From Siphonodentalium dalli (Eukaryota > Mollusca > Scaphopoda > Gadilida > Siphonodentaliidae): DNA of 64,000 nucleotides. A model generated the notes under the pieces. The model saw only the letters and a list, made by a program, of their open reading frames with translations. It searched no databases and was not told the DNA's origin. Every line of letters begins with the position of its first letter. Positions within the stretch are counted from its first letter, which is position 1. The translations under genes were made by a program, and so were the position numbers. Shown piece after piece: positions 24,001 to 38,000 of the stretch. The stretch is from positions 278,157,614 through 278,221,613 of the forward strand of contig CP136064.1 of the NCBI GenBank assembly GCA_032622095.1, read 5' to 3'.

Positions 24001-27000
24001 AGCTACCCCGCATAGCGGGCTAGTATCACCAAATTCACCCTCTGAGGACCTCATTCTGCTTACACCTCAGCAGAATGAGGTTCCCAGAGGGTGAATTTGG
24101 TGATGCTAGCCCGCTATGCGGGGTAGCATCACTAAATTCACCCTCTGGGCCCTCATTCTGCAAATGACAGACACCCTATTTCAAGGCTTGGTTCCAAGTA
24201 ACCCAATGAAACATACACAGTGGTTTGATCACAGAAAAAAAAATATATCTCACTTCATAGCATGTAATGTCGATAAAAAAATAATTCTCGTGTGGTTTCT
24301 TTTTGGAGGATTGAATTACTATGTTGATAAACATACTCTGTTTCAGAGGATATTCGAGGATTCTATCATGAAAACAGTCTGTGAACTCGGCGACTCGATC
24401 ACAAACTGTTTTCATGCTCCAATGCCCGAATATCCAACGAATCAGAGTACGTTTATTTCCTAAATGTTGAATGAGTGAACACTTGAAAATACCGAATTTA
24501 TTGTGTACGAAGCGAGCATAACTTTCAGGCAAAACATTTGTTTCAACTGGTTCTTGTGTCAATTTTTGGAACATCTGCACAAGGCTGTGTTTAGATCACA
24601 GGGGTTTGTCATTAAAAAACAAGTAAATTAGATAAATAAAACAAAAATCAAACTTGAAACCCAGTGTGGCACTTTAATAAAAAATTACATTATATGCTTG
24701 GCATCTCTTTTATACACGAAAAAAGATCACAAGCTCCCTATGGTGTTTATTTTGTGGATAAATGGACGTATTTAACATATTATAACACCCAATCAACCCG
24801 AGAATAATTACAATCAGTGACGAGTTTCATTAACAATTAAGTATTGTTGCGGTTTCGATTGTCCTTTAATTTTGGATTTAAAAATAACAGCAATACTTCT
24901 GTGGAGCCGATTTATTTTTGCATTGTTCTCATTTATCGGATTTAATTACTTCATGCATTCGAAGCCGTATTTATAATACCACAAGCAGCTCTCGACTAAT
25001 GTGAGTTATCTTATGAGGTCCGGGGTAACCGACCTTTATTTACTGTAAATTTCTTTTAGTCATTGCCTGCGCTTTGAAATGGTCTGTCGGATGACGTTTG
25101 TGTATTGTGTTGGTGGAGGTTGGGGGGGATGTGGGTGGGGGTGTTAAGAGAGCAAATACCAAATGTGCCACTGTTCAGGAATAAAGGTGCAGAATATCAC
25201 CGAAAGAGCAAATGCCCACCTTTGGACTTGATATCGAGCATGAACCCTTCCTACACCTGTTTTGGATTTATTATTCCAATGTAACTCAGAATTTTCCGAA
25301 ATTTTTTTATGTATTTAACCCTCTCAATTTTATAAGATATTTGTCACATTTCTGCTCTATCCATGTCAAAAGATTGGCATATTAGTAATGTTCACCTCGG
25401 AGGGCCAATCTTTGGTCAATCAAGTTGCCAGTGTGTGGTGCTAATTCAATGTATAGGCCTATTGTAATCATGACAGACCATTTTACAACGCAGTTGACGA
25501 CTTAAAGATCTTGACAGTAAATAAAGGTCGGTCACTGGACCTCATTGGATACATTTCATTGGTCGAGGGCTAATTGGCGTGTTATATATATATTGATATT
25601 GCATATTTGAATCCAAATCCCCACTCTTTTCCTATGTTTGAAGATAATTACGAAGCGATATCGTAGTAGATATTATTTTTTGGACCAATCAATGATCAGA
25701 ATGATCAGTGTGTGATCGCCAAACAGGTTGAGGTTCATTTTCAATGCAAAAATAATTGGACATTATTGCTTAGATCTAAAAAATGAGTGGAGTCTTGGAC
25801 ATGGGGAAGATTAACATTATATCTGTCTTTGTACAAAACAAAATAAAGATTTAGTTGTTAGGATTTGACATTTTTGTAGAATTCATTTATAACAGATGGA
25901 TTGATTTGAAATATTGCATTTATTCCAATATCAAACTTATTAGCTGAAATTGTAAGCTCTGTGTTATAAGGCAACGCACCTGTGTGAACGGTTTATCGTA
26001 TCATATTGTGTCCTTATAACAGACCAATGCAACGCAGTCATCTGAACACTACTTGAAGGAAGGAGACCTGGTCTTCTACCATCCATATTTGCCATACTGT
26101 AGATATTTCATGTTGATATATTTTAGGTCAGGGGAGACCAGTGTTGAAGGAGACCATCTATATTTACCACACTGTATATATTTCATGTTGACCGATATAT
26201 TTTAGGTCAGGGGAGACCAGTGTTGGGTAAAGTTGAAGCTGAATCTCTTCTTCACTGTGTGTGTAATGAACGGAATAAATCATGGATCAATGTGCAGCTT
26301 ATTCCTACATATAATACAGGTAAGATATAATTATTATAATACAGGTAAGCTATAATTACTATAAAGTAAGTAAGCTATAATACAGGTATTCTATGATTAA
26401 TATACTACATGTAAGCTATGATTACTATAATACAGGTATGATATAACTATAATACAGGTATTCTATGATTAATATACTACATGTAAACTATAATTACTAT
26501 AATACAGATATGCTATGATTACTATAAAATAGGTAACCTATAATTACTATAACACAGGTATGCTATGATTACTATAATAGGTAAACTATGTTTACTCCAA
26601 TACAGGTATTAATAAAGCTATTATTACTAATATACAAGTATATGCTATGATTACTATAATATGTAAACTATGATTACTCTAATATAGATGAACTATAAAT
26701 ACTATAATAAAGGTAAGCTATAATTACTATAATACAGGTATGCAATGATTGCTATAATAGTAAGCTATGATTACTCTAATATAGGTCAGCTCTAACGGTA
26801 ATTATAATAATACAGGTATACTATGATACTATAATAGGTAAGCTATAATTACTATAATACAGGTATGCTATGATTACTTTAATAGGTAAGCTATGATTAC
26901 TCCAATATAGGTAAACTATAATACAGGTATGCTATGATTACTATATTATAGTAATGCTAAAGCTAGTACTACTATAATACATGTATGCTATGGTTACTAT

Positions 27001-30000
27001 AATACAGGTATGCTATGATTACTATAATAGGTAAGCTATGATCACTCTAATAAAGGTAAATTATAATTACTATACTGATTACCATAATAAATATAGGTAA
27101 CTATGGTTACTATAATACAGGTATGCTATTATAATATAGCTATGCTATGATTACTATAATAAGCTGAAACTAACTTATTGTGCAGTGCACTATAAACATG
27201 TAAATGGTTTGAATAATATTATGGCTTGCAAAATAGCATTTAGTGATCTTTTTTGCATTCCTCGCTCTGTAATTATCCCTCTTTGTTTTTGTTCTGACGG
27301 TAGCGGTATGTGCTACAGCTGTTGTGCATCCTTAGTCCTGTATAGCCCAGAACAGCCACATTTCGTTGAACAAAATGTTGATAAATAACAGGTTTTGGGA
27401 AATTTTATACAAAAGTTGACTATGGTTAGCATTATTTTTGGGCAATTAATCAATTCTGATAACTGAAGCGGCCTTTCAAAAAATGTTGTTGTTTGAATCT
27501 GATGATATGGGGACCATCGAATTGGATTGAGTACCTTTAAGTAAATTTATATTGATGTTTAGCCTTTTCTATACTAAATACTCATTGGTGAGTAGTAATC
27601 CTTTAGATAATAAGTCCAACAAACGACCATATGTGGTTTGTTGACCTGAACATTTCCCTCTAATAAGATATGTCGTCTGCTTATTTTTTATGTTTATAAA
27701 TGGTTAAAGACATATTATGGACTTGTTCGGGTGCATGAAACTGATAAGTTAGCACTAAGGCGTTATGTAAACCTGGGAAATATACCATTCTACTAACATC
27801 GCCGCAAATTTCAAAGAAATTGACCATACCATTCCATAGAAAACATAGTCTGAAGTACGCTAAATTATAAATATTTACATCTGGATTCGGGACGCAACTA
27901 TCGGCGATAAACAAACACACATGATTTTGCAATCGAGAGTCATTGCGTTTAATTAATTTATCAGAATGACGGTGTCTGTTGTTAATTTGGATTAATATTT
28001 GTAAAAAATAACTACTTTGAGCAAGATTGTTCTCCATTTCTATTTTATCACCCAACCGGAGTGTTTCACATCACTTTAATGATCCTCTATGTTCTCTATC
28101 TCAGGAAGCGTGAGAGTCGCACAAAAGCTGAAAAGGGAAGAATCTCCTCTGACGTCGATGAAGACAGGCTATTTGATTGGTTTAGCCTGCTTCATAACTG
28201 GAGATAACCTTAGTGAACTTCACAGTGTGTTCGGAAAGAAGTGCTTCTGTATCGGGACGTATGAATATTTAGCCCAGTGTTCCCAGGTAAGAAGTGCTTC
28301 TGTATCAGGACGTATGAATATTTAGCCCAGTGTTCCCAGGTAAGAAGTGCTTCTGTATCGGGACGTATGAATATTTAGCCCAGTGTTCCCAGGTAAGAAG
28401 TGCTTCTGTATCGGGACGTATGAATATTTAGCCCAGTGTTCCCAGGTAAGAAATGCTTCTGTATCGGGACGTATGAATATTTAGCCCAGTGTTCCCAGGT
28501 AAGAAGTGCTTCTGTATCGGGACGAATGAATATTTAGCCCAGTGTTCCCAGGTAAGAAGTGCTTCTGTATCAGGACGTATGAATATTTAGCCCAGTGTTC
28601 CCAGGTAAGAAGTGCTTCTGTATCGGGACGTATGAATATTTAGCCCAGTGTTCCCAGGTAAGAAGTGCTTCTGTATCGGGACGTATGAATATTTAGCCCA
28701 GTGTTCCCAGGTAAGAAATGCTTCTGTATCGGGATGTATGAATATTTAGCCCAGTGTTCCCAGGTAAGAAGTGCTTCTGTATCGGGACGAATGAATATTT
28801 AGCCCAGTGTTCCCAGGTAAGAAGTGCTTCTGTATCAGGACGTATGAATATTTAGCCCAGTGTTCCCAGGTAAGAAGTGCTTCTGTATCGGGACATATGA
28901 ATATTTAGCTCAGTGTTCCCAGGTAAGAAGTGCTTCTGTATTGGGATGTATGAATATTTAGCCCAGTGTTCCCAGGTAAGAAGTGCTTCTGTATCGGGAC
29001 ATATGAATATTTAGCCCAGTGTTCCCAGGTAAGAAGTGCTTCTGTATTGGGATGTATGAATATTTAGCCCAGTGTTCCCAGGTAAGAAGTGCTTCTGTAT
29101 CAGGACGTATGAATATTTAGCCCAGTGTTCCCAGGTGAGTGTGACTAGAACATTTCAAATGGAGAATTGTTGTGGATGAATGGGATTACTGACTAGGAAA
29201 TGGCCTGATAATATGGTGCCGGACATTTGCAGAATGACAGTGGGCTAGCCTCACCATATTTATTCTCTGGGAACCTCATTCTGCATGGTTTCAACTGCTA
29301 TGGGGGACATAGACTCAGATATAAGTTCCTAGATGGTGAATATTGTGATGTGCACCCATTGGGCACCTCGATTATGCAATGTGTCATCTGCCAATTTGGG
29401 GATATAGAGAAACTAAACTATAAAAGAAAAAGAATCTAAACAAATTGTTAACAACATCAACCGATAGGAAGAAAAAAGAAAGCAAAAAATCAAGGTCTAG
29501 ATCACTTCCTGCTGCGGGGGCATGAAAGTTCACAACGCTCTTCAGCAACAACACAGCATCAAACAAGCGGGTTGTAGGGGAGGGCATACTGCCCTACCAA
29601 ATCTTCCCGGGAATCATCCCAAACTCCAAACCTAAATTGTTAAATTGATATTAAAGATGTTTTCCAGAGAAGATTCTGCTCACTAAATTCACCCTCTGGG
29701 GACCTCATTCTGCAAATGCTAGGCACCAACTTTCTCAGGCCTGACTAGGAAATGTTATTAAATTATCTTTTTCATTATACCTTCTGTAAGTTCTGTCTGA
29801 AAAGATATTGGAATTGGAATCTTAGTTTGACCATGTTTGCGATGTTTTTCAGGCATATGTTGGGGAATGACTTTTTTAATAATCTCACTAAATCGGGTCT
29901 GTATGTGATATTTTTCAGGCGTATGTTGGTGATGACTTTTTGTATGCTCTGACTGAATCGGGACTGCAAGTTTTCTCTGCTAGACACTCTATATATGCTG

Positions 30001-33000
30001 TAGAGAATCTCGAAACCACCCAGGTGACAGGAAAAGCTTCCAGTTTTCTCAAATCTATAAAAGAGGTATATATTCTAATTTATTATACTGTTTCAGTTAA
30101 AAATTAATTATATATCATTCACTACCTTTGCTATTATGTACAGTATAACACATATTTAGTCAATTTTAGCATTTTATGTTGAATTTCCATCACTTGACAT
30201 CCAACCTTGTAGAACATTAATGGCAAATAAACATTGTAGATTTATGAATTTAATTATATTTTCTCAGCGCTGGATGTGATGGCATTCTGATTGAGCTATT
30301 CAGCATAATTTGTTGATAATATGGAATGCTCCAACTGAAGCTATGTATTTGCCATCAATTTGGATCAAATTGTCGGCTTTGAGAAATTTTATAATATAAC
30401 ATTTCATGTATGACAGGTATAATATAACATTTCATGTATGACAGGTATAAAATACCATTTCTGAAAATTAACTATTGACATTGTACATCTTTCGTGTGTC
30501 ATTTGTAGGTTAGAGCGGGACCCAGTTTAGAGACATGTTTGTGTGCAATACACCCGTTTATCGGTGCTACAGATCTCACGGTATCAGACAACCATGTGGT
30601 GGTCTTCACGCTTGATAAGCCCTCTAAAAGGTATGGTTCAACTAAATTATGGCTCACATTGTAGATGCAAGGTACAGTTCAACTCATTAACCCTTTACAC
30701 AACAGAAGGGCCCTGTGCCAATGCATTCTCTTATATATGCGAGTCGACCATAGGTCGCCTCGCATATATAAGAGAATGCATTGGCTTAACACATTAAAAA
30801 TTATAAAATTGTTAAAGAATGTAAGAAAAAATGGTAAAAAGTGTTAAAAAAAGATTTTTTTTAGGCCAATGCATTCTCTTATATATGCGAGGCGACCTAT
30901 GGTCGACTCGCATATATAAGAGAATGCATTGGCACAGGGCATAACTGTAACTATCACAATGTGGTCAAGGAGCCGGTTCCAATGATATCCATATTTGTAT
31001 GGTTCTATTGAGACAGACCGAAAATATTTTAGGCTGTTGAAGCTTTATTTGGCCAGTTTTGGCCGGTTTGTTCGGTAAAGGGTTAATACAAGATCAAGCA
31101 TCCGATATAGGATATAATTGGAAGTTTTGAAGTGAAACTTTTACAATGGACAAGATGGTATTAAAGGCCCACTTAATTTTCGGAAGTTTGACTAAAGCAC
31201 AGCGTTATGAATATATCCTATGCACAGTCTCGAATAGTTAACATTGGGCAATATCATAAACTATTATAATTTACAGTCAATTCCAATTAATCGAATAATG
31301 GTTAATCAAATAATTCGTTTATTATAATAATATTTCGGATTCCAAAACCATTTTAATAGTACATCTGTATTTTTTAATTGCTTATTCGAATAGACTCCCA
31401 AGCGGACTATCGCTTAATAGAATAGAATATTCGCAAAAATGTGCTCCGAAAGTCGGTATTTTCGTGCATTCTAGAACTTAGTTGAAGGTATTTCATCCAA
31501 AATATTATAGTTTATGTCAAGAAACCGCAGACAATCGTATTAGATCGAAAATGGGTGACATAAAACGTTTCAAAAGCGAGTGCTTTACGGTCTGACAATG
31601 GTATTACAAATATTTTAATATTATATGAAACAATCAATAAAGAGAACAATATTATGAAGTAAATACACATTTAATAACAGGTATTTTAAAGTTTTTATAT
31701 CAAACAAACATCGGTCAAGTCAGTGGTACATCGTCAACTCGAAATTACAACGTTTTGGTGCAAATTCGTCTAATCAAATAATCAGTTATTCAAATAAAAA
31801 TTTGCTGCACCGAGCATATTCTATTAACCGAAATCGACTGTACATTGGTTTTTGAGACAGTGCAATTTTTTTTTGTGACAGGTTGGGATTTGAACCCAGG
31901 CCTGTGATGGCAAGCACGCCTTGCGACTCATAGTCCAACGTCAATACCACACGGCCACCGAAGCAACCTCAAATAAAGTAAGCTCAAATGGCCAGCTGTA
32001 TTCCGAGGTTTCACTTTAAATAGGACACAATATACGCATTTTACGTGTCCTAAGTGCAGGGGGGGGGGGGGTTGAGTTGGATGAGGGCAATCAGAAGTAT
32101 TTAATTTTTTTAATTTACCAGGAAATATATCTTTGCATTGTTAATGACTACTTTTTATGTCGTTTGTTGTAATTTTGCTTTATATCTTATAGTCAGGATG
32201 ACAGTATATGGTGTATGTATTCTCTACAAAACAATTCAATGAGGGAAACATACAATGATATGGTGAGTTTATACATGTTCAATTACAAGTGGCTATAAAT
32301 ATTGGTTATCACATATAAATTAGCCCCTAATCCCGGCCTCATATTGTTTAGTAAAATATATGTGTATTATCAGCATGCGCAGTGATGTAACAACTTAGTG
32401 CAACGATGTTGATGCCAGTGTGGCAACTTTATTATTATGTTAATTAGAATATAATTATGATATTTGATTTGTGTTGGGTTATATAATGTTGACTGTGAGA
32501 TTAACATGGATGATAACGATCGTTGATTTGTGTTGGGTTATATAATGTTGACTGTGAGATTAACATGGATGATAACGATGGTTGATTTGTGTTGGGTTAT
32601 ATAATGTTGACTGTGAGATTAACATGGATGATAACGGTGGTTGATTTGTGTTGGGTTATATAATGTTGACTGTGAGATTAACATGGATGATAACGGTGGT
32701 TGATTTGTGTTGGGTTATATACTGTTGACTGTGAGATAAACATAGGAGATAAGGGTGGTTAATTAGAATATAATTATGATATTTTATTTGTGTTGGGTTA
32801 TATAATGTTGACTGTGAGATAAACATGGATGATAACGGTGGTTGATTTGTGTTGGGTTATATAATGTTGACTGTGAGATAAACATGGGAGATAAAGGTGG
32901 TTGAACAATTTTGTCAACATGCAAAGACACATTTAAAATGGAACTATATTTTTTCCTGAAGATGTCATTACTTAGTCTTTGGATGTGATAAGGAAATCAA

Positions 33001-34985
33001 TATTTTGTTAACCCCAGCTGTTTCAAGATAGTTTTTCTTGCTAAAATATGATTATGTGATAATATGGATCTCAAATTCATCTTAATGCTGTACAAAATTT
33101 ATTAACTTCTTCCACTAAATACAATTCGAGCCTCGCTCAAGCTCGACTCGTATCGAATTTAGTGCATTTGGTTAATAATTTTTGAATAGAATTGCAACTC
33201 ATTACAGATCCTCTATATACCTACACACTATATCCACAGTTCTCAGTTGAATTATCTCCCCTATTGTATTTACTATGTTTGACAGATTGCAATTGGATTA
33301 TCTCTCATACTCTAGGTTACAATCAACTAAATATTTCCCATAGGCGACAGTGTTAGGGTTAAGCCATCCCCACGATTCATTGCCCTACTGAGCCAAACTT
33401 TAAATATTTTTGCGTGTAGAACTCCACATCGGACATAAGTTGTCAGAAAAGAAATGGTGCCTCACCATACTTATTCCTGGAAATAAATTGGCATTTCCAC
33501 AACTACCCCCTTTTGTGCACAAAATTTCAATATAGAAAAATACCCCCACCCCCCTACCAAATTTGGCGACCAATGTAGCCGCTTGACGAACAATCCCACA
33601 CAAATGGCCGAGGAATTAACATAGCCTATGAATTTCTTTTTTCTTTCACATTAAACAACCGAACATATTATACACCATTCAGCTGCCGGTATTTTTTTTA
33701 TGCTGACTCGAGTTTCCCTACACAAATGCCAAGGGGCATAATTTCAAGTATTTAGTTGCTTATAACCTCTATGTACTATGATCCACAGCTTGGTTGTCTT
33801 CCTTACTCTGCATACTATTATCCAAAGTTTTCAGATGAATATCTCCCATTTTCTTCATACTATGAACCACAGATTTTAGATTAATTATCTCCCTTACTCT
33901 ACACGCTATGAACCACAGATTTCAGATGCATTATCTCCCTTATTCTGCACATATTTCACAGTTCTCATTTGAATTATCTCCCTTACTCTACATGCTGTTA
34001 TCCACATATTTTAAATGAATTATCTCCCTTATTCTACTAACAGATCTCATATGGATATTCTCCCTTAAACTACATACTTTATTCCACAGATCTCATATGG
34101 TATGCGATATGAAAACAACAGCACATCAACATGCCTCCACTTATTACAAGAAGGTCACCTGATTCTAAAAACAAATCTGATTGGTCGAGGAGATGAGGAT
34201 ATTAGGGATTTATATTATGAGTCATGCTTCAAACTCGGTGAATATTATTCGAGGTAAGTTGCTATGTTTTCTGAGCTTGTTCTATTCAAACAGAAATATC
34301 TAATCTGTAAAGCAGACAGAGATTGGTCTAATATAATGCTACAAGCTGAAACAGGCTCCCGAAAAACAGGCTACACATTTATGATCTTAAACAGACTCCC
34401 TCCAGGCACCTTTATTCATCCCCTTTGTTTTTTTTTAATTCAAACCCACCACCCTTGACCCAAATTTGTTTTTTCCATGTTAGAAAGGTTTTTTTTTTTT
34501 AATTTTGGATACCCCCCCCCCCCCCCCAGGGTTCGCACTGCCACTTGCCAAACTTGCCAATGGCAAAAATAATTCACATTTGGCAAAAAATATTTTCATT
34601 TGGCAAAAGTTTTGGCAAGTCACTTTTTAATTCCACAATAAAGTTGAAAAATATCGGTCAATCAATACCATTCATTTTATGAAACTATTACAATATAATT
34701 ATATTAGTGGTGTTTTATATGGTTTCGGAAAAGTTAACACCTTTATTAAGATGCAGTTAATCTGTATGATAAACCACAATAGAGATGCGAGTATAATTAT
34801 TAACTGCTTTCCTATTGATATCAAACGTCGTTTAAACCACGAGTGTCGAAACATAACACTCAATCAACGTTGCAGAAAATGATACTATCAGGGATAACAT
34901 TTGGCAAATTCTAATATAATTTGGCAAAAAATATTTTCATTTGGCAAATTATTTGGCAAAAGTTAATTTTGGTCCAGCGCGGACG

Positions 34986-35025
<40 letters not shown>

Positions 35026-38000
35026 TGGAAACACGAAATAAAAAAATTCTGATGAATATTAGAATTTTGAGCACTTTCTGTGTTTCCTATCAACTACCTA
35101 ACACAGGTTGCTGAAAGCGATTATCTCAGTTTGATATGGCAGTGATTTCTTATGCAACGTGTCCATGCATTTTATGTTCAAGGTGATATATACCGGGTAT
35201 TTAGTAATATTTTACAACAAGAAACAATCCATACTGACTGTCTATTTAAAAGGCAGTTTTCATGTTAAAATAACATGATCTCTAAGTTTGAAGCCCATTC
35301 ATAGATGAAATGTATGGAGGATTTTTTTTTTTGAGCTGCCGAAAAAATTGCTTTTGGGTCCACTTGACCCTCATCGAGGTTGGAAAAATTTGTTTGACCT
35401 CCCCTTGAGAACATAGGTATTTATGTTAATGACCTTATAATGAACTTTGACCCTGTATTTTAGGCCAGGAGTTGATGAATGGAAGCTGTGTCTCCCATAC
35501 TACTTAATGAGTAAGAAACATTGGGCGGAGGTGATCAAATGCCGAGAGAAGACAACGAATCAGGTATGAAGATAAAACTCTGCACTACCTGTTAACCCTT
35601 TACCCAACAAACCGGCCAAAACCGGCCAAATAAAGCTTCAACAGCCTAAAATATCTTCGGTCTGTCTCATTAGAACCATACAAATATGGATATCATTGGA
35701 ACCGGCTCATTGACCACATTGTGATAGTTACAGTTATGCCCTGTGCCAATGCATTTTCTTATATATGCGAGTCGACCATAGGTCGCCTCGCATATATAAG
35801 AGAATGCATTGGCCTAAAAAAAATATTTTTTTTACCATTTTTTCTTACATTCTTTAACAATTTTATAATTTTTAATGTGTTAAGCCAATGCATTCTCTTA
35901 TATATGCGAGGCAACCTATGGTCGACTCGCATATATAAGAGAATGCATTGGCACAGGGCCCTTCTGTTGGGTAAAGGGTTAACCCTTTATGGAGCCTCAG
36001 ACAGAGAGAACAATGCAATGATGAATGTCGTCTGCTTTGGTCCATGTGAGGCTCCATACTGGAGTGTTATATCATTTTTAACCCTTTCATGACGGGGCTG
36101 TGCTGGTGCTCTTATAAACAATTATAATTAAATAATTAATCGTATACCCAAAATGGTTAGACCTTGGTTGCTGGAATTGGTATACATGGGTAAATTGACC
36201 CGGGGAGTATCATTGGATAGGTGCCATTGACCCTAAAGGGGAACTTAATAATTATATTATGATATATGAGCAATAAAGAGCATTCCTTATTAACTTAGAT
36301 GATTTGTAGGAAAATTGGTATAGGCTCCTTTGACCTCAGATGACTTAAAGGGGAACTAATATATTAAATTAACATAGATGATAAATGGAGAGCGTTTATT
36401 ATCAGATTAAGATCTGAAGATATGTGGCTTTCAGCAACCTTGTATGTTATTTTAATCTGTTAAACAATTTTTCAGAACCATTCTATCAAATACGGCAGAG
36501 GATATCTGGACTATTTAGAGTATGTCACGTTTCGAAAGGGGAACCATTCCAACATAACTCAGGTATTCTAAATTCACTCATATTATTACTTACCTATTTT
36601 ATATTTTCACAAGTTCCCTGTTTTTTTGTCATTTCTGGCAATTTTGCTGGCATGGATTGTTTCACAGAATCAAAATTTCTCAACTTGATTAAACACATAA
36701 GGTTGATCTTATAACAATATTTTGTTTAAATAAAAAAAAAATAGGGTTGAATTTGGGTAGATTTTAAACAAATCCTGAACTCAAGATTTCCCAATTTTTA
36801 CATGCAACTGTCTTGTCATTGTTTTCATTTTTGTTGTCAAAAATATGTTTAGCAGTATTATATTCATAATGGCTCAGGAGTGTTGATGAAAAGAGAAATG
36901 TACAGATAACAATGTTGTTAACACCATATTTCAAATCAATCTATCAGGTAGTTTCCATGTAAATCGTATGCCTGTGAAAATCATGATGGCAAAATATCAT
37001 ATCAGAGTTCAATCCAGTCCATGTCACGGAGGATGTTTATATAAAAATGTACACATAATCAGACCGTGATTAGTTGGTTATATTTTTGGAGAAATGTCTC
37101 AACCCATGTTGACATAAATTGTTGTAGTTTTGCCAAAATTACTCGGAAAAGAGATTTGTAATTTGGTATGCAAAAGTATTTGTAACTTTTGAGTAAATTT
37201 AACTGGATGTTGATACCTTCTTTTAAATTGAACTCTATGTTGATACCTTCTTATATAGTATTTGATTAGAATGATGTTGATATGCCATGGAAAACTTTGA
37301 GAAAATTTACTCAATCAAAAACATTTTAGTTTCCATTTTTAATATTCATCTTAATTCATTTTTCTTCAGGAAGACAGTGATCTTATGATGAATATGTTCT
37401 TTAATGCAATGCCAGATCAATTTTCCAAGTTTATCCTCTATTCAGAAATACAGACTTACACTCTAGGTAAATTTACTCTGTAAAATTGTTCTTCATCATC
37501 AAGTAGATATGTCACAAAAAGGTCTTTATGTATCCACACTTTTATAACACGATTGTTGCTGATAGGTAATTATATGATTCCCATTTACTCATTTCTAGGT
37601 TCACTGAGGTGTTTAGAAGGGAATAACAAAGAGTTATGCCAAAATAAGTTATTTTCATAAATTTAACATCAAAATAGGCATAAAACAGCATCATTGTTAT
37701 AGACGAATTACATGCATTGACTATTGTTTGGTGGATTCATTGTCATAATGTTTATGCCCAATAATGCATCTGGAATTAAGTTGTAAATATTTACATTTCA
37801 AATGTTTCAAATGTTTTGAATCTATCCATCATATGTCTTTAAGCATTTTCTTCTCTGCTTATGTTATCAGAACATCACTACAAATGAAGAGGATACAATT
37901 CCAATATATACTTCTAGAACGAATGACAGGTGAAATAGTTGTTGCATAGTTAAGATGCAGACATGAAAATAATGTTTCGGACATTTGCAGAATTGGGTCC

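Noticed and set aside
24176-24580. 134-codon minus-strand frame
   Set aside because: It runs through the hAT MITE end and an inverted repeat; no domain.
27681-28055. 124-codon minus-strand frame in intron 4
   Set aside because: No start context, domain or splice signals; within an AT-rich HPS3 intron.
28240-29134. Regular repeats resembling a CRISPR array
   Set aside because: Units are contiguous 53-bp repeats with no distinct spacers, in an animal gene.
31860-31980. Functional tRNA gene on the minus strand
   Set aside because: A and B boxes are present but the arms do not pair convincingly and an A-rich tail follows; SINE is more likely.
34989-35025. Run of 37 C as a functional element
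   Set aside because: Homopolymer length is unreliable in assemblies; probably a simple repeat at an element boundary.
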